15,878 nt of DNA from JAYZBC01 sp036339375. Lineage in GTDB: Bacteria; Pseudomonadota; Alphaproteobacteria; MPNO01; UBA2964. Position numbers and translations under genes: made by a program. Below are positions 1 to 6,818 of the stretch, in pieces; within the stretch, counting starts at the first letter, position 1; the number at the start of each line of letters is the position of its first letter. Where the stretch lies: the NCBI GenBank assembly GCA_036339375.1, contig JAYZBC010000013.1, positions 1 to 15,878 of the forward strand, in the 5' to 3' direction. The notes beneath the pieces are model-generated. The model was not told where the DNA came from. It was given only the letters and a program-made list of their open reading frames with translations, and did not search any database.

Positions 1-1163
1 AGAAATACCTGACCCACGGGCTCATAATTCCAAACATGGGATTGGCCTTGAGCAGAAACCGTGTGAATATCACGAAAACGGCGTTCAAAGGGATTGGCTT
101 CGAAAATTGCATTTGTCCCTGAGGCTTGAAATACAAAATTAGCTACGTCTCGGGCTTGGTTCATGGAATAGGTAATAGAGAGACGAAGTTTAGCCCGAAG
201 ATCAACCGACGGCGCTTCATGAGCAGAAAGCACACTCCAATACTCTTGTAACATCTGCACGAGAAAAGCCCGGGAAGACCTCCATTTACCTTCATGTTGT
301 GCAACTTGAGACTGGATGACTGCATTTTCGCGGAGAACCGTCGTCATTCCACCACCCACTTTGCCTTCAGCCAAAACAATAAAGTCATCCAGCATAGCGC
401 GAGCGATACCAAGCGCAAGGCCTGAAAATAATATACCGTAACAGGTCAGCAAAGGAATACTGTAAAGTGGGCCGCCTTCTACTCGATCTGGCTGATAATT
501 GCGCCAAGTTGTATAGCCCGCAGGAACAAACAAATCCTTCACAGCATAATTATCGCTACCAGTACCCCTCAGTCCCATTACCTGCCATACATCAATCATT
601 TCAGCTTCGGACTTGGGAAATAACATAGTCCGCATCAGGGGATGACCATTATCATCCTGCATTTGCTTCCCGTTTTCATCACAGACTTTGCTATGACCAC
701 CCAGCCATGTGGCATTGCGACTGCCACTCCCAAAACGCCATTCTCCATTTACCAAATACCCGCCATCCACTGGAACTGCAATTGCGCTCTTGGCAGCCGG
801 GCCCCAAGCAAGTACCGCATCTTTTGGCCCAAACATATTTTCTGCGACTTCATGGGCAACATAGGCAGATGCCCAAGTACATCCCGTAGCTTGTCCAACA
901 CACCACGCTGTACTGGCATCCGCTTCAGCTATCTTTTCGATCGTTTGCATAATTTCCAGAGGCGATGCTTCCCCACCGCCAATAGATCGTGGCAATCCCA
1001 TCCTAAACAATTCGGCGTCGTGTAGGGCTTCCATGATCTCAGATGTAACTTTCCCCTGGCTTTCAATTTCATCCGCCGCAGCAGCTATCCGAGGAGACAA
1101 ATCATGTGCCCGGTCTATCCAATTTACACTGGTAGTGGTTTTAACAGTCACCGGTTGATCCAT
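1..1163 (-). CDS. Acyl-CoA dehydrogenase-fold flavoprotein, group D monooxygenase-like (3' end cut by window)
   Basis: An uninterrupted minus-strand frame runs from ATG at 1163 to the window edge, giving 387 complete codons without a stop. An AGGAG ribosome binding site lies just upstream of the ATG. The N-terminal helical domain, the GSGSRNATW beta-domain segment, the GLRGTGSDNYAVKDLFVP segment and a C-terminal helical domain ending near ANPFERRFRDIHTV are the usual order of the acyl-CoA dehydrogenase fold. Within that fold the sequence resembles the flavin-dependent oxygenase branch (HpaB/HsaA/DszC type, C-terminal domain Acyl-CoA_dh_2) more than true acyl-CoA dehydrogenases. Such enzymes use reduced flavin from a partner reductase to hydroxylate aromatic or heterocyclic substrates. 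No reductase is visible here. Length suggests only a few residues are missing. It lies 87 bases downstream of the CMD-family gene on the same strand. Substrate unknown. Confidence 0.85.
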   Translation of the reverse strand, partial: MDQPVTVKTTTSVNWIDRAHDLSPRIAAAADEIESQGKVTSEIMEALHDAELFRMGLPRSIGGGEASPLEIMQTIEKIAEADASTAWCVGQATGCTWASAYVAHEVAENMFGPKDAVLAWGPAAKSAIAVPVDGGYLVNGEWRFGSGSRNATWLGGHSKVCDENGKQMQDDNGHPLMRTMLFPKSEAEMIDVWQVMGLRGTGSDNYAVKDLFVPAGYTTWRNYQPDRVEGGPLYSIPLLTCYGILFSGLALGIARAMLDDFIVLAEGKVGGGMTTVLRENAVIQSQVAQHEGKWRSSRAFLVQMLQEYWSVLSAHEAPSVDLRAKLRLSITYSMNQARDVANFVFQASGTNAIFEANPFERRFRDIHTVSAQGQSHVWNYEPVGQVF

Positions 1164-1250
1164 TTACATCTCCTATCCTGAGGTTTGAAGATATCTTATT
1201 TTGAGCCCAGTATAATTGTTTTAAATTTGATGTCATCACATCCAAAAGTG

Positions 1251-1784
1251 CTAATTTGATTCCTCAAGGTCAATCTCAAGTGCCTGAAAAACCCGCGTGT
1301 GCATATTATAAGTGCCTATTAATAAAGTTAGAGCAACCAATTCCTCCTCATTAAATAATTGACTAACAGCACTGTAAATTGAATTAGGCACTTGAATGTT
1401 TCGGGACATGGCATCTGTATAAGCCAGGACGGCCCGATCTGAATCACTGAATAATGAAGAACTTTCCCATTCAGCGAGTGCATTACATTGAGCGATTGTT
1501 AATCCCTCCGCTTCAGCAAGTTCTGGAACATGTTGTTTGATTACATAATCAACGCGATTGAGATAGCCAATTCTAATGATGACCAATTCGCGCAACCTGC
1601 CCTCTAGACCGATTTTCCAACGCACGGTGTTTATAAAGTCAAACCAGCCCTCGGCTGCTGCCTTGTTATGCAGTAACAATTTGTAAATATTGAGTAATTT
1701 ACCACGTCGCCCACTTTTAAATTTTTTGACAAGGCTGTCCAGTGCGGGAGTATTTTCTGCTTCAACTAACGAAATTCGTGCCAT
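1251..1784 (-). CDS. Carboxymuconolactone decarboxylase (CMD) family protein
   Basis: This 177-residue protein has the all-helical AhpD/CMD pattern, with R-E-L-V-I-I-R at residues 65-71 followed by a V-D-Y-V-I-K-Q-H segment at 78-85. The start ATG at 1784 has a GGAG site a few bases upstream. The AhpD redox CxxC pair is absent, so it is not an AhpD-type disulfide reductase. His85 of the usual E-W-x-x-H-type motif is kept, but the acidic residue four positions before it is Val81, so even the decarboxylase or proton-transfer chemistry is uncertain. It sits 75 bases downstream of a Sec-containing peroxiredoxin-like gene and upstream of a flavoprotein gene on the same strand, so co-transcription is likely. 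Small CMD proteins are common beside aromatic and xenobiotic catabolic genes. Exact function unknown. Confidence 0.87.
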   Translation of the reverse strand: MARISLVEAENTPALDSLVKKFKSGRRGKLLNIYKLLLHNKAAAEGWFDFINTVRWKIGLEGRLRELVIIRIGYLNRVDYVIKQHVPELAEAEGLTIAQCNALAEWESSSLFSDSDRAVLAYTDAMSRNIQVPNSIYSAVSQLFNEEELVALTLLIGTYNMHTRVFQALEIDLEESN

Positions 1785-1859
1785 TTAATCTCCGTTTAAC
1801 ATTTATCAATCCAAGACCCCATTTTAAAATGCAATCCAGATCTAATTCATTTTTTAATC

Positions 1860-2330
1860 TTATTTCCTTTTTTCCAGGAATTTAACTAGTCGAACTACGT
1901 CCGTAGCATCAACCCGTCCTAAGGGACCCGCGCTGTAGCTTGACAATAGAACAAACCCGTTCGCATCTAATAAAAATTCGGACGGCTGTATAATTTTCCG
2001 ACGGTCTTCCCACCACGAACCTAGTAGGGTTGCCTGTTCATAAGTCACGCCATACCCTACCGGGTATGTGACCTCATCAGAGACTTCTTTGGCCTTATCT
2101 TCGGGGTCAATGCTAGCTGCAAATACTTTGACCCCTAAAGTTTCAAGAGCAGTGTTTTCAGATTTAAAACCGACTAACTGCCGGCGGCAAAAAGGTCACC
2201 AGTGACCCCGATAAAAAAGTACCATCTGATACTTTGCGTCTGACAAACCAGGTAAATTAACCGTCCCACCCCCAACTAAACTGAGGGTCATTGAAGGAAA
2301 GCGGTCACCAATGTCAAGTTTCTCGGCCAT
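1860..2330 (-). CDS. Peroxiredoxin-like (AhpC/TSA, thioredoxin-fold) selenoprotein with in-frame UGA = Sec45
   Basis: Read from ATG at 2330 (AGGAG site just upstream), the frame is open to TAA at 1860 except for one TGA at 2196-2198. With TGA as selenocysteine (U) the product is 156 residues. The N-terminal DIGDRFPSMTL segment is typical of peroxiredoxin-like proteins. Residues 38-52 read LFYRGHWUPFCRRQL, matching the family's RGxWCPYC redox motif with U at the first Cys, so the active site is U45-x-x-C48. Downstream, the V-F-A-A-S-I-D-P-E-D strand and a C-terminal helix complete the fold. It is expected to reduce peroxides or act as a cytosolic thiol oxidoreductase. Conservation on both sides of the TGA in one frame, plus adjacent selA, selB and selC, argues strongly against a pseudogene. 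A caller would report only a 62-residue fragment from GTG at 2048. It diverges from the deiodinase-like gene. Confidence 0.9.
2149..2185 (-). promoter_or_regulatory. Candidate bacterial SECIS hairpin(s) after UGA of the peroxiredoxin-like gene
   Basis: Two folds are possible in the coding RNA just 3' of the UGA. One pairs GCAGT with ACTGC (2177-2181 with 2149-2153), then GTTTT with AAAAC, giving 10 pairs with a 6-base one-sided bulge and a 7-base apical loop about 30 bases after the UGA. The other is a short stem (GCCG with CGGU, one wobble) at 2169-2185. The loop of a version closed only by CCG/CGG starts with G, as bacterial SECIS loops tend to. A SECIS is required for SelB to decode UGA, but I cannot compute energies, so which fold is used is open. 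Confidence 0.4.
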
Positions 2331-2394
2331 AGGTTTTTCTCCTGATTATTTTCTAACATTCTCCAAGGACTGAACAAAAATGCAAGGGTAACAA

Positions 2395-2423
2395 TTGCCG
2401 AATTTGTGTAACCGCTTTATTCT
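2395..2423 (+). promoter_or_regulatory. Possible sigma70-type promoter for the deiodinase-like gene
   Basis: TTGCCG at 2395-2400 and TATTCT at 2418-2423 are separated by 17 bases and each match the -35 and -10 consensus at four of six positions. They lie 31 bases before the ATG at 2454, within the 123-base divergent intergenic region 2331-2453. The assignment is by eye only and AT-rich sequence gives such matches easily. Confidence 0.3.
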
Positions 2424-2453
2424 AGTCAAATTATTTAAACTGGGAGGAAATTA

Positions 2454-3134
2454 ATGGATCCCCAATTCGACCGATTTAAAGACCTCAACTGGGCAGAGTT
2501 AAGCTTCCCTGAAAAGCGAGATGTTTGGCTTCAAATTTCTGATATGACTGCGTTAGAATTTGATAGCATGATGGCTGAGCAAAAGAGACGGCAAAACCAG
2601 GTACCAAAAATTGGCGAAAACGCTCCAGACTTTAACCTCGAAAGGCTCGACCGGAATAAAAACCGTACCGGTGATTTTGTCAGACTTTCAGATTTAAAGG
2701 GTCGATCAGTAGCCCTTGTTTTTGGTTCCTATACCTGACCGCCTTTTCGTGAACAGTCCGTGAGGCTGAACGAAATTTTTGAAGCTCACAAAGATAAAAT
2801 TGAATTTTTTCTGATCTATGTTAGAGAAGCACACCCATCGGATGGCTGGCAAACCATACAGAATCTTGAACAAAAAATCTTGTACAAGGCACCCACCAAT
2901 GCTGATGAACGTGCACAAATTGGTAATGCTTGCCGCATTGGGTTGGATCTCAAATTTCCTATGCTCATCGATAACCTTGATGACGAAGTCGAAAAAAAAT
3001 ACGTTGCCGCACCTATTCGCCTTTTTGTTATCAATTCGCAGGGCAAAATTACTTTTGCCTGTGGGGAAGGCCCGCATCTTTTTGATCCAAATGGGTGGGA
3101 ACAAGCTATCAACAAACAAGTCTCCCAGGTCTGA
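2454..3134 (+). CDS. Iodothyronine deiodinase-family selenoprotein with in-frame UGA = Sec95
   Basis: From ATG at 2454 (GGGAGG site 5 bases upstream) the frame reads 94 codons to TGA at 2736-2738 and continues in the same frame to a terminal TGA at 3132-3134. With Sec at position 95 the product is 226 residues. Residues 89-101 read VFGSYTUPPFREQ, the deiodinase active-site motif (vertebrate enzymes have C-T-U-P-P-F). Residues 124-132, REAHPSDGW, match the conserved deiodinase EAHxxDGW motif, whose Glu and His (E125, H127 here) are catalytic in mouse DIO3. A C-terminal A-A-P-I-R-L-F-V-I strand also matches the family. There is no signal peptide or membrane anchor, unlike the vertebrate enzymes, so it is probably cytosolic. 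Thioredoxin-fold Sec chemistry is secure; reductive dehalogenation is only a guess and peroxide or thiol reduction is equally possible. It lies directly upstream of selA. Confidence 0.93.
2741..2789 (+). promoter_or_regulatory. Candidate bacterial SECIS hairpin(s) after UGA of the deiodinase-like gene
   Basis: Two mutually exclusive hairpins follow the UGA at 2736-2738. Hairpin A (2741-2766) pairs GCCT with AGGC and CGTG with CGTG across a three-T bulge, with loop AACAGTC. Hairpin B (2760-2789) pairs GTGAG(G)CT with AGCTCAC, seven pairs with one bulged G, and a 15-base loop that begins with G about 29 bases after the UGA. B better fits the loop distance and first-base G of known bacterial SECIS elements, although its loop is slightly long. 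Judged by eye without energy calculation. Confidence 0.45.
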
Positions 3135-3151
3135 GAACTCTTTTCTAATAC

Positions 3152-3185
3152 ATTTGGGATGCCAGACATGACAGTCATCCCAAAT
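3152..3185 (+). promoter_or_regulatory. Perfect 10-bp inverted repeat (hairpin) enclosing the likely selA start codon
   Basis: ATTTGGGATG at 3152-3161 is perfectly complementary to CATCCCAAAT at 3176-3185, leaving a 14-base loop. The likely selA ATG (3168-3170) lies in the loop and the only purine-rich ribosome-binding candidate, GGGA at 3156-3159, lies in the 5' stem. Folded mRNA should therefore hinder selA initiation. In E. coli a SECIS-like hairpin in the selAB leader is reported to bind SelB and repress synthesis, so an autoregulatory role here is plausible. A terminator for the upstream gene is less likely because no T run follows. Confidence 0.6.
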
Positions 3186-4607
3186 CAGTTTATGACGGCT
3201 ATACCCTCCGTCGACAGTCTTTTAAGAACAAAACAAGGTAAAGCTCTAATCAAAAAATACGGCCGAAAGGGCGTGGTTGATGCTGTCCGTAATGATTTAA
3301 CACTATTAAGGAACCGATTAAAAGAAAAAGGACGAAATGGTATTCCGGATACCTTGAATGGAGCCATTTTTGCACGAATAGAGATTATCCTGGAGACAGA
3401 ACATTCTTCCTCTCTGAAACCGGTCTTTAACCTTACCGGAACTGTTTTGCATACAAACTTGGGACGCGCACCTTTACCCGAGGAAGCCGTTGAGGCTGTT
3501 GCCGCTGTCGCTCGAGGTGCGAGTAATCTGGAGTTTGATAATAAAACTGGCAGACGAGGTGATCGGGACACACACTTGGAGAAGTTACTCCTAAAATTGA
3601 CAGGGGCGGAAGCTGTAACAATCGTAAATAATAATGCAGCCGCTGTTCTTCTTATGCTCAATTCTCTCGCATTAAGGAAGGAAGTAATAGTATCTCGCGG
3701 AGAACTAATAGAAATCGGGGGCGCCTTCAGAATTCCGGATATTATGACACGTGCGGGAGCAAAACTTAGAGAGATAGGAACGACCAATAGAACCCACCAG
3801 AAGGATTATGAAAAAGCAATTAACCCCCGCACAGCATTAGTAATGAAAGTTCATACGAGTAATTATGAAATCAAGGGATTTACCTCAACAGTACCCGAAC
3901 CCAAAATTTCAGCATTGGCTCACAAAAACGGTTTGCCTTTCATAGTCGATCTCGGTAGCGGCACCCTTACAGATTTAAAAAGTTTGGGACTGCCGCACGA
4001 ACCAACAGCCCAGGAGGCTTTGTCAAATGGAGCAGACCTTGTAAGTTTCAGTGGGGATAAGCTTTTAGGTGGCCCCCAAGCAGGGATAATTGTTGGACGA
4101 AAAGACCTAATACGAAAAATTAAAAACAACCCCATGAAACGCGCCATGCGCTGCGATAAGATGACGATTGCTGCTTTGGTGGCGGTCCTCCTTCTCTACA
4201 CCGACCCTAAAAGCCAAGTTAAAAAAATTCCCGCTCTGCGTTTGATGGCTCGTACAAAAAGGGAAATTAGGGGAGTTGCAAAACGTATTATTCCCGCCAT
4301 TAAATTTTCATTAGAAGATTTTTATAATGTGGAAATTGATGATTGTTTCAGTCAAATTGGTAGTGGTTCTCTTCCGATGGAACGCTTGGATAGTGTTGCT
4401 GTGGTGATAAGACCTGTCAGTAATAAGCAAACCGGGGCAAAACTGAAACAACTTGGTGCCGCACTCCGAATGTTACCTGTTCCAGTCATAGGGCGTATCC
4501 AAGAAAATGCTCTCTGGCTCGATTTTCGCTGCTTGGAAAAGGCGGACGAAAACAAATTCATTAGCCAATTAAAATCGTTTAAATTTCATCCTGGGGTTGG
4601 GGTATGA
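3168..4607 (+). CDS. selA: L-seryl-tRNA(Sec) selenium transferase
   Basis: This enzyme converts Ser-tRNA(Sec) to Sec-tRNA(Sec) using selenophosphate, as a PLP-dependent homodecamer in the cytosol. The protein (479 residues from ATG 3168) contains NLTGTVLHTNLGRAPL, AVTIVNNNAAAVLLML, RGELIEIGGAFRIPD, EIGTTNRTH, MKVHTSNY and FSGDKLLGGPQAGIIVG, all diagnostic of SelA. The Lys of SGDKLLGG (K298) is the PLP-binding lysine. ATG 3168 is preferred over the in-frame ATGs at 3159 and 3192 because it gives the same N-terminal length before the I-D-x-L-L-like segment as E. coli SelA. The gene follows the deiodinase-like selenoprotein by about 33 bases and overlaps selB by ATGA, so it is translationally coupled to selB. 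The start lies inside a perfect inverted repeat. No key residue appears lost. Confidence 0.97.
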   Translation: MTVIPNQFMTAIPSVDSLLRTKQGKALIKKYGRKGVVDAVRNDLTLLRNRLKEKGRNGIPDTLNGAIFARIEIILETEHSSSLKPVFNLTGTVLHTNLGRAPLPEEAVEAVAAVARGASNLEFDNKTGRRGDRDTHLEKLLLKLTGAEAVTIVNNNAAAVLLMLNSLALRKEVIVSRGELIEIGGAFRIPDIMTRAGAKLREIGTTNRTHQKDYEKAINPRTALVMKVHTSNYEIKGFTSTVPEPKISALAHKNGLPFIVDLGSGTLTDLKSLGLPHEPTAQEALSNGADLVSFSGDKLLGGPQAGIIVGRKDLIRKIKNNPMKRAMRCDKMTIAALVAVLLLYTDPKSQVKKIPALRLMARTKREIRGVAKRIIPAIKFSLEDFYNVEIDDCFSQIGSGSLPMERLDSVAVVIRPVSNKQTGAKLKQLGAALRMLPVPVIGRIQENALWLDFRCLEKADENKFISQLKSFKFHPGVGV

Positions 4608-6526
4608 TTATCGCGACTTCTGGTCACATAGATCATGGAAAAACAATACTCGTCAAAGCATTAACAGGTGTAGATGCCGACCGGTTACCGGAAGAGAAAG
4701 CCCGCGGCATTTCCATCGATTTAGGATACGCCTACCATGGCTTGGACGAAGGGGAGACACTCGGCTTTATAGATGTGCCGGGGCATGAGCGATTTATCCG
4801 CAACATGTTAGCTGGCGTTACAGGGGTTGATTATGCCCTCTTGGTAATTGCCGCGGATGATGGACCGATGCCCCAAACTGAGGAACACCTCGCCATTCTT
4901 GATCTCTTGGGAATCTCAGCAGGAGCTGTTGTGGTGACTAAAATCGATCGTGTAGATCCCCCACGTTTGGAAGAAGCAATAGACCTCGTTAGGATTCTTA
5001 TCCATGGCACAACCCTCGAAGATGCTCCAATTTTTCCTGTCTCTGGAATTACCGGGGACGGCATTGAAAGCCTGCGCACTCATTTAGAGGAATACAGTAA
5101 AAATTTTAGCAGTAAATTTCGGGACGGATACTTTCGGCTTGCTATTGACCGTTGTTTTAACATCCAGGGTTCTGGTTTGGTTGTCACGGGAAGCGTGTTT
5201 TCTGGAGAGGTAAAAGTTGGTGACCAAATGGTTCTATCCCCTTCCGGAAAGAAGGTTCGGATTAGAGGAATACACGCACAAAACCGAAATTCGGCAAAAG
5301 GGGAGGTAGGCCAACGTTGCGCACTTAATTTAGCAGGTGCAGAAATCCGCGGTGATCACATTCATCGGGGAGACTGGATCGTTGATGAAGCTCTGCATAC
5401 ATCGACCAGGAGAATTGATGCAAGGATAAACCTCCTAAGAAGCGAAAAACGAGCTCTTAAACATTGGACCCCAGTTCACCTACATGTAGGGGCTGCAGAT
5501 ATTAATGCCCGTGTTGCGATCCTTGATGGTAAGGTTATCGCCCCCGGAGAATCCTCATTAATTCAACTTGTCCTTGACCAACCATTAAATGCCCTACGCA
5601 ATGACAGGTTAATTTTACGGGACCAATCCGCTCGCCGTACAATTGCCGGAGGACGAATAATTGACCCGTTTGCGCCCACTAGAGGACGCTCTCGGCCTGA
5701 AAGATTAACGATACTGGGTAACATGGAAATTGATGATCCAGCCCAGGCATTGTCCATGCTATTAGATAACTTGCCCAATGGTTTAGACCTGGTCCGTTTT
5801 ACACAAAGTCGCAACCTAACCAAGGAAAGTGTAAAAAACCTCTGGAACCAGGTCAAAATAGTTTCTTTTGGACCGGAAGAAAAGAAAACAGGGGTATCCC
5901 CTATTCATTGGAATAAAATCATCAAAATTACCCTAACTGCCCTTAAAAATTGGCATGCAGATCGCCCTGGACAACTTGGTCCGGCAGAAAATATCCTGCG
6001 TTTATCTTTAAACCCTATACCCTCGACCGCACTTTTTTGTGCCGTCGTCGAACACCTGGCAGCAAAGGGTGAACTTGTCCGGGCTAACAGGCAGCTTCGC
6101 CTACCCACTCATCAACCCACAATGAGCGCCCAAGACAAAAAAGTTTGGACGGAAGTAAAACACATTATGGAAGAAGCGGAAAATCGCCCGCTCTCGGTTC
6201 ACGAAGCAGCGGAGAACCTCAATATACAGCCAAATGTGCTGATGAACTTTTTAAAAAGAGCTGCGGCTATGGGGTTTATCATACAGATTACAAAAAACCG
6301 CTTTTTGCTGCCAGAATCTATTAAAGCATTAGGAGAAATTGCCGAAAATTTAGTTAACGAGAAAAAGGAAGGGCTAATTACAGCTGCAGATTTTCGAGAT
6401 AAATCCAAAATAGGCCGTAACATGGCTATAGAAATTTTGGAGTTTTTCGACAAGGCCGGTTTCACTAATAGAGACGGTAACGAACGTCGTATTCTAAAAT
6501 CGTCAAAAGAGATTTTTGGAGCATAG
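4604..6526 (+). CDS. selB: Selenocysteine-specific translation elongation factor SelB
   Basis: SelB delivers Sec-tRNA(Sec) to ribosomes stalled at UGA by binding the SECIS hairpin. The 640-residue protein starts with an EF-Tu-like GTPase domain: G1 GHIDHGKT at residues 7-14, G3 DVPGH at 57-61 and G4 TKID at 112-115. EF-Tu-like beta domains follow (GSGLVVTGSVFSGEV and later). The C-terminal part from about residue 380 is rich in helices with repeated winged-helix-like segments, as expected for the SECIS-binding region. Full length matches the bacterial family. The G2 position usually written RGMT or RGIT reads RGIS (S37), a conservative change of the Mg-coordinating Thr. The ATG overlaps the selA stop (ATGA), preceded by a G-rich stretch. 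selC follows after 37 bases, so one transcript could carry all three genes. Confidence 0.97.
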   Translation: MIIATSGHIDHGKTILVKALTGVDADRLPEEKARGISIDLGYAYHGLDEGETLGFIDVPGHERFIRNMLAGVTGVDYALLVIAADDGPMPQTEEHLAILDLLGISAGAVVVTKIDRVDPPRLEEAIDLVRILIHGTTLEDAPIFPVSGITGDGIESLRTHLEEYSKNFSSKFRDGYFRLAIDRCFNIQGSGLVVTGSVFSGEVKVGDQMVLSPSGKKVRIRGIHAQNRNSAKGEVGQRCALNLAGAEIRGDHIHRGDWIVDEALHTSTRRIDARINLLRSEKRALKHWTPVHLHVGAADINARVAILDGKVIAPGESSLIQLVLDQPLNALRNDRLILRDQSARRTIAGGRIIDPFAPTRGRSRPERLTILGNMEIDDPAQALSMLLDNLPNGLDLVRFTQSRNLTKESVKNLWNQVKIVSFGPEEKKTGVSPIHWNKIIKITLTALKNWHADRPGQLGPAENILRLSLNPIPSTALFCAVVEHLAAKGELVRANRQLRLPTHQPTMSAQDKKVWTEVKHIMEEAENRPLSVHEAAENLNIQPNVLMNFLKRAAAMGFIIQITKNRFLLPESIKALGEIAENLVNEKKEGLITAADFRDKSKIGRNMAIEILEFFDKAGFTNRDGNERRILKSSKEIFGA

Positions 6527-6563
6527 GTACCGCAAGTCAACAAAAAGACCTAGTATCAAAATT

Positions 6564-6659
6564 GGAAGGGATTCGCGAGCCGGTGCTGCGCTCGGGCTTC
6601 AAACCCGATGAGGGGCGTTAAACGTGCCTGGTGGGTTCAACTCCCACTCTCTTCCGCCA
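6564..6659 (+). tRNA. selC: tRNA-Sec (anticodon TCA)
   Basis: The 96-base gene includes an encoded CCA. The acceptor stem has 8 pairs, 6564-6571 GGAAGGGA with 6648-6655 TCTCTTCC, then discriminator G and CCA. The anticodon stem TCGGG/CCCGA encloses loop CTTCAAA with anticodon TCA at 6599-6601, which reads UGA. The long variable arm pairs AGG and GCGT across a G.G mismatch with loop TAA. The T stem is GTGGG/CCCAC with loop TTCAACT. The 8-pair acceptor plus 5-pair T stem is the bacterial Sec form. The D arm pairs CGC with GCG and AGC with GCT around CGGT, but leaves G6577 bulged. No separate promoter was evident in the 37 bases after selB, so processing from the selAB transcript is possible. 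Confidence 0.97.
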
Positions 6660-6818
6660 TTTAAATGAAGGTGTCAAAGGGCAAAAATTTAAAAAATATA
6701 AACTTTTGAGACAAAATACCGCACTAACAAAAAACTGTTTTTATTTTTGATAAGATGGTGTAATAACCCGTACCAGAAATGGTGGTTAATCTTATAAACC
6801 GATAGTGATTTTCGAGTC

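Noticed and set aside
642..1025. Plus-strand ORF of 127 residues, and a nested one at 707-889
   Set aside because: They lie antisense to the flavoprotein gene, whose frame is conserved; their own sequences show no recognisable domain.
1860..2048. A separate 62-residue gene starting at GTG 2048
   Set aside because: It is the in-frame C-terminal part of the UGA-containing peroxiredoxin-like gene, with no ribosome binding site of its own.
2454..3134. Pseudogene or nonsense mutation at TGA 2736-2738
   Set aside because: The TGA sits exactly at the deiodinase Sec position, the frame continues with conserved catalytic motifs, and selA, selB and selC are adjacent.
3159..3167. selA start at ATG 3159
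   Set aside because: ATG 3168 gives the same N-terminal length as E. coli SelA and has GGGA at 8 bases, while 3159 has no ribosome binding site; neither is proven.
2816..3178. Minus-strand and out-of-frame ORFs over the deiodinase-like gene
   Set aside because: These are shadow frames of the real gene with low-complexity composition and no domain resemblance.
6672..6713. TGTCAAAG with CTTTTGAGACA as a sel-operon terminator
   Set aside because: The loop is long and AT-rich, the stem is interrupted, and no T run follows.
6729..6750. Terminator made of A-rich and T-rich runs after selC
   Set aside because: The stem would be only A-T pairs with a tiny loop, too weak to call.
6781..6818. Pho box upstream of the DUF47-Pit genes
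   Set aside because: No pair of CTGTCAT-like repeats could be found, so phosphate control is not supported by the sequence.
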